From the NCBI GenBank assembly GCA_031272085.1, contig JAISUN010000130.1, positions 1 to 51,780 on the forward strand: a DNA stretch of 51,780 nucleotides, in the 5' to 3' direction. The notes below the pieces were generated by a model. That model was given only the letters and a program-made list of their open reading frames with translations, did no database searches and was not told the origin of the DNA. Below are positions 26,125 through 32,897 of this stretch, piece by piece. Position numbers and translations under genes: made by a program. How positions within the stretch are numbered: position 1 is the first letter of the stretch; each line of letters opens with the position of its first letter. The stretch is from Dysgonamonadaceae bacterium (GTDB taxonomy: Bacteria; Bacteroidota; Bacteroidia; Bacteroidales; Azobacteroidaceae).

Positions 26125-27423
26125 ATGGAAAAGGTACAAGTAAAAGACGCCAAAGGAAAAATGGGCGTTCTTGTTATCGGAGTTGGAGGCGCTGTCGCCA
26201 CAACTTTCATCGCAGGTACTATGATTGCCCGCAAGGGACTGGGAGTGCCTGTCGGCTCAATCACACAGTTGGCTACAATCCGCCTCGGAAAACGCGAAGA
26301 AAACCGCTTCCCGAAAATCAAAGACGTTGTGCCTCTGACCGACCTGAACGACATCGTTTTCGGCGGCTGGGACATCTTTGAAGACGACTGCTACGCCGCA
26401 GCCCGCCACGCCGAAGTGCTGACGGTAGAAGACCTCGACAAGGTTAAAGACGAACTGGCAGCCATCAAACCGATGAAAGCCGTTTTCGACCAGAACTTCG
26501 TCAAACGTCTTCACGGAACATGGGTTAAACAGGCTCCCACAAAATGGGACCTCGTAGAAGCGGTCCGCAAAGATATCCGCGACTTCAAAGCGGCTCACAA
26601 CCTCGACCGCCTCGTCTGCATCTGGTGCGGAAGTACCGAAGTTTTTACCCCGATGAGCGACGTCCACAAATCCGTTGCATCACTCGAAAAAGCGATGAAG
26701 GAAAACAGCCCCGAAATCGCCCCCTCGATGATTTACGCTTTTGCAGCCCTGTCGGAAGACGCGCCTTTCATCAACGGCGCCCCCAACCTGACCGTCGATA
26801 TGCCCGCTATCTGGGACTACTCGGCGCAGAAAAAACTGCCTATCTGCGGAAAAGACTTCAAAACCGGACAAACGATGATGAAAACCGTCCTCTCGCCCAT
26901 GCTCAAAACCCGCATGCTCGGCCTAAACGGATGGTTCTCGACAAACATCCTCGGAAACCGCGACGGCGAAGTCCTCGACGACCCCGGCTCATTCAAAACA
27001 AAGGAAGAATCGAAACTATCGGTTATCCACAACATCCTGCAACCCGAACTCTATCCCCAACTCTACGGAAACGTCTATCACAAAGTGCGCATAAACTACT
27101 ATCCGCCGCGTAAAGACAACAAGGAAGGCTGGGATAATATCGACATCTTCGGCTGGCTCGGCTACCCGATGCAACTGAAAGTGGATTTCCTTTGCCGCGA
27201 CTCAATTCTCGCCGCTCCCCTTTGCCTCGACCTCGTCCTCTTTACCGACCTGGCTCACAGAGCAGGATTCAGCGGAATCCAATCATGGCTTTCGTTCTAC
27301 TTCAAAAGCCCGATGCACGACTTTGAACATATCGCCGAACACGACCTCTTCATTCAATACACAAAATTGAAGAATACCCTGCGTCAAATCATCGGCGAAG
27401 AAACGATTGATTATCTCGATTAA
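26125..27423 (+). CDS. ino1: myo-Inositol-1-phosphate synthase
   Basis: This 432-residue enzyme cyclises glucose 6-phosphate to inositol 1-phosphate using NAD. The Rossmann loop GVLVIGVGGAVATTFIAG is near the start. The catalytic half has GKDFKTGQTMMKTVLSPML, GLNGWFSTNILGNRDG and KVDFLCRDSILAAPLCLDL, all family hallmarks with the active-site lysines. I use the ATG at 26125; an upstream in-frame start would overlap the HAD gene. It feeds inositol phosphate to the lipid synthases encoded on the other strand. A strong terminator follows at 27435. Confidence 0.96.
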   Translation: MEKVQVKDAKGKMGVLVIGVGGAVATTFIAGTMIARKGLGVPVGSITQLATIRLGKREENRFPKIKDVVPLTDLNDIVFGGWDIFEDDCYAAARHAEVLTVEDLDKVKDELAAIKPMKAVFDQNFVKRLHGTWVKQAPTKWDLVEAVRKDIRDFKAAHNLDRLVCIWCGSTEVFTPMSDVHKSVASLEKAMKENSPEIAPSMIYAFAALSEDAPFINGAPNLTVDMPAIWDYSAQKKLPICGKDFKTGQTMMKTVLSPMLKTRMLGLNGWFSTNILGNRDGEVLDDPGSFKTKEESKLSVIHNILQPELYPQLYGNVYHKVRINYYPPRKDNKEGWDNIDIFGWLGYPMQLKVDFLCRDSILAAPLCLDLVLFTDLAHRAGFSGIQSWLSFYFKSPMHDFEHIAEHDLFIQYTKLKNTLRQIIGEETIDYLD

Positions 27424-27434
27424 TAAAAGAAATT

Positions 27435-27467
27435 CGGGGACGGACTGAAAAACTGTCCCCGTTTTTT
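27435..27467 (+). terminator. Rho-independent terminator after MIPS
   Basis: CGGGGAC (27435-27441) pairs with GTCCCCG (27455-27461), extended inward by a G-T and a G-C pair, and a run of six T follows (27462-27467). It lies 11 bases after the MIPS stop and separates it from the AraC-type gene. Confidence 0.85.
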
Positions 27468-27494
27468 ATCTTAATCAGGATACCAAAACGAATC

Positions 27495-28358
27495 ATGCAG
27501 AATAACAGCGCGACAACCAGCCCGTTAGAATTAAACCATACTTGGAACAGCGCCTCCTTCGCGGACGCCGCCGCTTTCAACAGTCCGGTTACATTCAGGG
27601 AATCAATAATACTCTTTGTAACGAAAGGCGGAATCAGGATTGACGGAAACAATTTCGGCCAATACAGCCTTTCGGAAAATCAAATGGTATTGATTCCCCG
27701 CGATTTTGAGTGCAAAATCGATGCCAAATGTCCGCTCAATATTCTGACCTGCATCTTTTCGATGGAACACCTCTTCGCGGAACAAAATCTGATAGATGAT
27801 TTTTTTTCCGAGGAAGGCACTACGTCGGAACGCCTCTCAACACTGCCCGTCAAACGCTTGCTACGCCAGTTCCTCTCATTCCTCGATAACTGTATGAAAG
27901 CCGGCCTCAACTCCGACAACTTCCTCGATATGAAGCGCACAGAATTTAACCAGATTATGGTAACGCAATACTCGAAGCAGGAAATCGTAAATTTCTTTAA
28001 AGAAGTTGTTTCCAAGAACATACGGTTCAAAAAGTTAGTTTGGGACAACTACCAGTCGGCAAGAAACGTAAAGGAACTCGCAGCCCTGGCAAATTACTCA
28101 ACCTCCGGATTCATCAAGAAATTCAAGAAAAATTTCAACGAATCGCCATACCATTGGATGCAAATCCGAAAATCACAGCAAATACTGCACGAAATAGGAC
28201 AGGGAATAAAACCCTTACAGGAAATAGCAAACAACTTCAAGTTTTCGTCCTACCAACATTTCGCCAATTTTTGCAAAACACATTTCGGGTTTCCGCCGAC
28301 GGAAATTTACGGTAAAAAACTGTCAGTTAATGGCAATAAAATGTTACTAAATGGATGA
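27495..28358 (+). CDS. AraC-family transcriptional regulator
   Basis: This 287-residue protein has a C-terminal AraC/XylS DNA-binding region (residues about 185-280): NVKELAALANYSTSGFIKKF is the first helix-turn-helix and PLQEIANNFKFSSYQHFANF the second, followed by FGFPPTEIY (the P-x-x-x-R/Y end). The N-terminal 150 residues resemble a cupin-like sensing part (FVTKGGIRIDGNNFGQYS). The ligand is unknown. It lies behind the MIPS terminator, and I see no good promoter of its own in the short gap, so it may depend on read-through. Targets may be the flanking lipid or polysaccharide genes; that is a guess. Confidence 0.9.
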   Translation: MQNNSATTSPLELNHTWNSASFADAAAFNSPVTFRESIILFVTKGGIRIDGNNFGQYSLSENQMVLIPRDFECKIDAKCPLNILTCIFSMEHLFAEQNLIDDFFSEEGTTSERLSTLPVKRLLRQFLSFLDNCMKAGLNSDNFLDMKRTEFNQIMVTQYSKQEIVNFFKEVVSKNIRFKKLVWDNYQSARNVKELAALANYSTSGFIKKFKKNFNESPYHWMQIRKSQQILHEIGQGIKPLQEIANNFKFSSYQHFANFCKTHFGFPPTEIYGKKLSVNGNKMLLNG

Positions 28359-28429
28359 AATATACGAATTGGGTAATAATATATGTCAGATAGGTAATTT
28401 TTTATGGGTGCGAAACGTTAAAAAGCCTT

Positions 28430-28437
28430 TATCTTTG
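28430..28437 (+). promoter_or_regulatory. -7 box for the polysaccharide leader block
   Basis: TATCTTTG fits the consensus exactly, 72 bases before the ATG at 28510. The long T/A-rich leader between box and gene (28441-28509) contains no clear hairpin. Confidence 0.65.
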
Positions 28438-28509
28438 TGGTGTTTTTAAAAACGGATAGTTTTTTTATAATTTTTTTGATTTATTATAAACTTTTTAATA
28501 ACAAGTATT

Positions 28510-28791
28510 ATGGCAAAGCAGACATCATTTGTTCATCAAAAGAATGTGTTGGAACAGTTACTATCTCTTATTACAGAGTTTGATACAGATTTTAAAAGTC
28601 TGATTCAACGCTACGAAGAAGGCGTAGAAACCTTGTATGAGAGCGAGGGGCTGATGGATGAAATCTACGAAGAGTACAGGGATAATTACCTAACCTCAAT
28701 GAAGGCTTCTCTTATTGAGCAACTGTCCCGGATACAGGACGAAGCGGTTCCTTTTGTAGAAAAGGAAATCGATTTCATGTCATCGCATTGA
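28510..28791 (+). CDS. Small acidic protein of unknown function
   Basis: I do not recognise this 93-residue protein. It is largely helical and acidic (LLSLITEFDTDFKSLIQRYE, then GLMDEIYEEYRDNYLT, then PFVEKEIDFMSSH), with no signal peptide, membrane segment or cysteine. The pattern suggests a helical bundle or coiled-coil cytoplasmic protein. A consensus promoter precedes it, and an ordered run of surface-polysaccharide genes follows, so it is the first gene of that block. It may be an adaptor or regulator of the next gene product. It is likely real, because coding statistics and context agree. Confidence 0.7.
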   Translation: MAKQTSFVHQKNVLEQLLSLITEFDTDFKSLIQRYEEGVETLYESEGLMDEIYEEYRDNYLTSMKASLIEQLSRIQDEAVPFVEKEIDFMSSH

Positions 28792-28873
28792 CGCAATCCT
28801 GTTGCTGTCGCCTTATTTTTAAATAGGTGGCGCAGCCGTTTGTAAAAAAACATTAAAATTATCAGATTAAGAA

Positions 28874-29857
28874 GTGGAAACAGTAGAAAATATTATTAGT
28901 GTTATCGTAAATGCCTTGAAGGAAGGGAAAAACGTTCCAATCCCGAATTTGGGTTTTCTTGAATTAAAAACTCTTTCGGGTAAGAAGACGGTGTTTTTCA
29001 CCCAGAATACGGCAGATAACGGCTCGTTTGCTTCGGCCATCAGCGGCTTCGACGCAGACGGCCTTGAAACGCTTATATCCAAACCCTTGCAGGACGGAGA
29101 AAGCGTAACGATACCGCAAATTGGCGTTTTCAGACCTATTCCAAAGAGCGACGGCAGTTTCAGAGTTTCATACATTCCATCTTCCGGGATACGCAATCTG
29201 CTTAACGGCGTGGAAACTCCCGCCGGTTTTTCGGATAGCGCCGAGGAAGAAAGAAATACAGAACCTCTGTTCCCGCTTGTGCCTCAAACTGACCTGAACA
29301 AGAGTGACGAAGTCGAAGTTGAAAAGGAAAACGAGCAGCCTGTCGTAATCGAGGCGTCTGCCGACGAAGCAACGCCGGTAAAGCCCATCGGATACAGCAG
29401 TTCTGAAAGAAAAAGGAAAAGCATCACTCATAGTAAGGTCGGCGACCAGATTGTAACGGAAGACAACAGCAACGATGTGAAGGTTGTCCGCCGCAAAAAA
29501 AGCAACCTTGTAGGGTGGCTCTTGGGAGTCGCTTGTGCAGTGCTGCTTTGCGTGATTATTTACTCCTTGTTCCACAAGTCGGGCAACGACGAGGCTGCTC
29601 CCGCGGCACAGGTAAACAGCACGACAAATCTGCCCGCTCTGGCCGAAAAGAACTATGGTAATCCCGCTTACTGGGTTTACATCTACGCAGCAAATATTGA
29701 CCGGCTCAATTCGAAGTCGCCCGTCAATATTCCATCAGACGTTGAACTTGTGATTCCTAATTTAAAGAATGATTTTGAAGTTGATGTTACGGATAGCCTG
29801 GAATTATCAAGGGCAAAGAATCTTGAAGAAATAATTTTGAACAATTTGGCAAAATAA
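28874..29857 (+). CDS. Membrane protein with HU-like N-terminus and LysM-like C-terminus
   Basis: This 327-residue protein starts at GTG 28874 (no ATG fits). Residues 1-110 resemble an HU/IHF-type fold: a helical start ENIISVIVNALKEGKNVPIP, NLGFLELKT, then VTIPQIGVFRPIPKSDGSF. A charged linker (residues 118-210) leads to a single membrane helix (211-233, LVGWLLGVACAVLLCVIIYS). Outside it, residues 254-297 (LAEKNYGNPAYWVYIYAAN, then IPSDVELVIPN) look LysM-like. The order implies a cytoplasmic HU-like part and a periplasmic, glycan-binding part. The HU-like part may bind other proteins rather than DNA. The function is unknown; it may link the envelope to the cell interior. Confidence 0.7.
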   Translation: METVENIISVIVNALKEGKNVPIPNLGFLELKTLSGKKTVFFTQNTADNGSFASAISGFDADGLETLISKPLQDGESVTIPQIGVFRPIPKSDGSFRVSYIPSSGIRNLLNGVETPAGFSDSAEEERNTEPLFPLVPQTDLNKSDEVEVEKENEQPVVIEASADEATPVKPIGYSSSERKRKSITHSKVGDQIVTEDNSNDVKVVRRKKSNLVGWLLGVACAVLLCVIIYSLFHKSGNDEAAPAAQVNSTTNLPALAEKNYGNPAYWVYIYAANIDRLNSKSPVNIPSDVELVIPNLKNDFEVDVTDSLELSRAKNLEEIILNNLAK

Positions 29858-29932
29858 AAAACGAAGTTATTTAGTTAAGAAACAGAAAAAGAAGAAATTA
29901 AGTTGAGAATAATAACTAAAAAAAATTAGAAT

Positions 29933-31750
29933 ATGAAAAGATTAATTACAATTTTTTTGACGCTTACCGGCTTTGTTTGCCTACGAGGGCAAACAGGTAA
30001 TTTGCCGGTTGTTGTTCTTGGAGACGTTTATGTCGGAGACACGAACGTCAAATCAGTCGGCTCATTTCACGTGAAGCCGCAAGGCACCGAGGCGGCAGGA
30101 GCCGAATTGGGCGGCGTGGTCGAAAACCATGGCACTCTTGCCGTGGACGACACGCTTTATCTTTATTCGTATGATAAAGTTGACGGCTTTGTATTAAATT
30201 TGAATACAACAGCGAACGCCGTAAAACCGAAAGTACTCGCGGTAAAGAAGTATTTCGGCGCCGTTGACGCTGCCGGATGGAAAGCCGTAGTATTTCCTTT
30301 CCCCGTGGAGGTCGGCACTAAAGGTGCTGCCAGTCCCGGAGTTACAAACTCGGCCGGCACGCCCTTGAATTTAAGAGGCGCGGGAGGTTTCTCGGCATCC
30401 TATTTCAATCCGCAACTCCGCGCCGACAGGGGAAATGTCATGAATATAGGGGTAAACGACACCAACTGGGGTTGGTTGAATGATAACGACAGTCTTAAAA
30501 ATGTTCCTGCCTATGGCGGAAACGCAACTGCTAATGCTAACGGTGGGAAAATGTTTATGACAGCCGGCGAAGGCTACCGCATTACAAGACAATCGTCAAA
30601 TCCCGACCCATACATTGTGTTTTTGACTAACGTCGATACAATAATTGAAAAAGCGTTCAAATACGACAATAAGACGAAAGGACTTGTTTACAAGAGCGCT
30701 CCAACTATCTGGGCAACATTTAACGGCGCAGGCTGGAATCTTATCGGCGGTCTTTCGCCTACTACATTTGAGGTTCCAGATACGAATATAACTTGTGTTA
30801 CAGAATATGACGGCCAAAACGATGCGGATGCCGTAATCTATTATACAGAAGATAACGGTGCCACATACCCCAAACAGATTTGCGTCAGTGATGTGAATTT
30901 AAGAGGTTTATCAAACGGACAGCGCGATTCTTTGTTGATTTCGCCGTATGTGCCTTTCTATTTTCAAACAAAAGACACAAAGTTGACTTTTACTTATGCA
31001 AAAGAAAGATTGACGGCGGCAAAGGCTGACGTTCCCGGCTTCCGCGCCTCGGCGGCAGTTAATCCGGATAATCTTTATATCAACATGAAATATGACGACA
31101 ACAAGCCCGAGGAAAGAAAAACGGCTACTACTGCAATTAAGTTAGGCAGCACTTTCTCGGACAGTTTCGTGCCGACGGAAGACGCTTTGTGGCTCGATTA
31201 TACGTATAACAGCCAGCGTCTTGCCATTTGGTCTATCGAAGAAACTGTTCCGACTGAAATCAACAGACTGTATATCAACAGAATGCCTTTGCACGCCAAT
31301 ACCCCCATAAGGCTTGGAGTCAATGTCCCGTGGAAGGCAGATTATGTAATCAGTTTGTTAAATCGCGAAAATCTTTCTTCAAATATTAATTCTGTAATTC
31401 TTGTTGACTTGTACAATAAGAAAGAAATAGATTTATTGCGGGAAGATTATAAAGTTTATTCGGGCGTAGGCGTAAATGAAAATAATTATTATCTTTACAT
31501 CAACCGCACGAAAACAGGCATAGAAAGTCTGTTTGATAAAAACGTATATGCTTACGCAGACGACAATATTCTTACTGTAAAGAATATAACCGAAGGCGAC
31601 AAGATTCAGGTCTATGATGTAGCAGGCCGGACAATAGCGTCTGGTAAGGCTATATCCGACGAATTTAAGGTGCCAGTAACCGCAAAAGGCGTTTATCTGG
31701 TAAATGTAAAGGGAGCAAAGAATGCTGTCTTAAAAGTGTTGAACAAATAA
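29933..31750 (+). CDS. Type IX secretion cargo protein (large surface protein)
   Basis: This 605-residue protein has a signal peptide (residues 1-22, ending LRGQTG) and a C-terminal type A sorting domain of the type IX system (about residues 535-605): IQVYDVAGRTIASGKA, then VPVTAKGVYLVNVKG, ending AVLKVLNK. Such proteins cross the outer membrane and are often attached to anionic LPS. The middle is rich in beta segments, aromatic residues and Asn/Asp, without a catalytic motif I recognise. It is followed after 23 bases by the tailed small protein, so it belongs to the polysaccharide leader block. The role may be adhesion or display. Confidence 0.8.
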   Translation: MKRLITIFLTLTGFVCLRGQTGNLPVVVLGDVYVGDTNVKSVGSFHVKPQGTEAAGAELGGVVENHGTLAVDDTLYLYSYDKVDGFVLNLNTTANAVKPKVLAVKKYFGAVDAAGWKAVVFPFPVEVGTKGAASPGVTNSAGTPLNLRGAGGFSASYFNPQLRADRGNVMNIGVNDTNWGWLNDNDSLKNVPAYGGNATANANGGKMFMTAGEGYRITRQSSNPDPYIVFLTNVDTIIEKAFKYDNKTKGLVYKSAPTIWATFNGAGWNLIGGLSPTTFEVPDTNITCVTEYDGQNDADAVIYYTEDNGATYPKQICVSDVNLRGLSNGQRDSLLISPYVPFYFQTKDTKLTFTYAKERLTAAKADVPGFRASAAVNPDNLYINMKYDDNKPEERKTATTAIKLGSTFSDSFVPTEDALWLDYTYNSQRLAIWSIEETVPTEINRLYINRMPLHANTPIRLGVNVPWKADYVISLLNRENLSSNINSVILVDLYNKKEIDLLREDYKVYSGVGVNENNYYLYINRTKTGIESLFDKNVYAYADDNILTVKNITEGDKIQVYDVAGRTIASGKAISDEFKVPVTAKGVYLVNVKGAKNAVLKVLNK

Positions 31751-31773
31751 TTAATTTTTTAGATTGAATTAGA

Positions 31774-32064
31774 ATGAAATCAATTATATCAAAATATTTG
31801 GCGGCCTTGATGTTGTCCTTTCTGGTTACAGGAACCCTTTTTTCGCAAGGACTTTACAGTAAGAAAACTACTGATACAGACAGAGGAGGCATAATTTTAC
31901 GCGATATAGACGAAAATAACGATACCCCGGGCGGTAATGTCATCGACCCCGGTATAAACGACGTTGATTCTCCGGTCGGCGAGGGTTTCCTTATTTTAAG
32001 TCTTCTTGCAGGAGGTTATGCCGTAATTAAAAAGAGTAAATATAAAAAGAAAAATGAAGATTAA
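31774..32064 (+). CDS. Small exported protein with PEP-CTERM-like C-terminal tail
   Basis: This 96-residue protein has a signal peptide (residues 1-25, ending LFSQG), a short Asp/Gly/Asn-rich middle (30-65), and a tripartite tail: SPVGEG (66-71), a hydrophobic stretch FLILSLLAGGYAVI (72-85), and basic KKSKYKKK (86-93). This is the layout of exosortase/archaeosortase sorting signals (motif, helix, basic end), here with a P-x-G-x-G type motif often seen in Bacteroidetes small surface proteins. It would be membrane-held until processed. No exosortase gene is visible in the window. The end overlaps the Wza-like gene by 11 bases. Confidence 0.75.
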   Translation: MKSIISKYLAALMLSFLVTGTLFSQGLYSKKTTDTDRGGIILRDIDENNDTPGGNVIDPGINDVDSPVGEGFLILSLLAGGYAVIKKSKYKKKNED

Positions 32065-32884
32065 TTTTCGGATTCTGTTAGGTGTGGCCATTTTGTTGCC
32101 GCTGTTCATCAATTCGTGTACAGCCTACAAAAAGGTGCCATACGTTCAACCCAAAGTTAAAACGTCGTCGGGCGAAGAAGTGATAATCCCCTCCTTTGCT
32201 CACGAGAGTACAATCCGTTTTCAGCCGGACGACGCTTTAAATATCACAGTAAATGTCGTTGGCGAGCAATCGCTTGCTACTGATTTCAATCTGTCGCTGG
32301 TTCCGACGGCAACGTCGGAAAACAGTGCTACGGAAGTCAGCGGCGGCGTAGGACGTCAGGCATACTTAATTGATAAAGAAGGGTATATAGATTTCCCTGT
32401 ATTGGGGAAAATCAAGGCTTCCGGCTACACAAGACAAGAATTTGAAGAATATCTGAAAGAAAAAATAAAAACATTTATTCCAGGAGCAGATGCGGTGATT
32501 TCCGTCAGGCTTGCAAGTTTCCGTATTTATGTTGCCGGCGAAGTAGCGTCGGCAGGCGAAAAAAGCGTAAGCCGCGACCGGATGAACATATTGCAGGCCC
32601 TTTCCCTTGCCGGCGATATGACAATCTATGGCCGGCGCGATAATGTTATGGTCTTGCGCGAAATGCCCGACGGCAGTCTGCGTAAGGTATATCTCGACCT
32701 CACAGACGAAAAAGTTATTAACTCTCCCGACTTCTATGTTCGTCAGAACGATTATATATATGTAGAACCAAACAAAGTCCGCTCGCAGGCGGCTGATGTA
32801 AGTCCGCAGGTTGGCGTGGCTGTTTCGGTAGGCTCGTTCCTGATTTCGATGGTTACATTCGTATTATTATTGTCTGGCAGATAA
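32054..32884 (+). CDS. Wza-like polysaccharide export outer-membrane lipoprotein
   Basis: This 276-residue protein has a lipoprotein signal with Cys22 (PLFINSC). A Poly_export domain follows (IRFQPDDALNITVNVVG, later YIDFPVLGKIKASGYT), then SLBB-like segments (VRLASFRIYVAGEVASAGEK and NILQALSLAGDM). A C-terminal hydrophobic stretch (253-275) may be a membrane anchor, as in Bacteroidetes homologues rather than E. coli Wza. It forms the outer-membrane exit of the polysaccharide. It is 13 bases upstream of the Wzc-like kinase gene. Confidence 0.92.
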   Translation: MKINFRILLGVAILLPLFINSCTAYKKVPYVQPKVKTSSGEEVIIPSFAHESTIRFQPDDALNITVNVVGEQSLATDFNLSLVPTATSENSATEVSGGVGRQAYLIDKEGYIDFPVLGKIKASGYTRQEFEEYLKEKIKTFIPGADAVISVRLASFRIYVAGEVASAGEKSVSRDRMNILQALSLAGDMTIYGRRDNVMVLREMPDGSLRKVYLDLTDEKVINSPDFYVRQNDYIYVEPNKVRSQAADVSPQVGVAVSVGSFLISMVTFVLLLSGR

Positions 32885-32897
32885 AAAATTGTAATTG

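Noticed and set aside
28795-28850. Possible hairpin after the 93-residue gene (GCTGTCGCC ... GGTGGCGCAGC)
   Set aside because: The arms pair only with bulges and no T-run follows directly; not strong enough to call a terminator.
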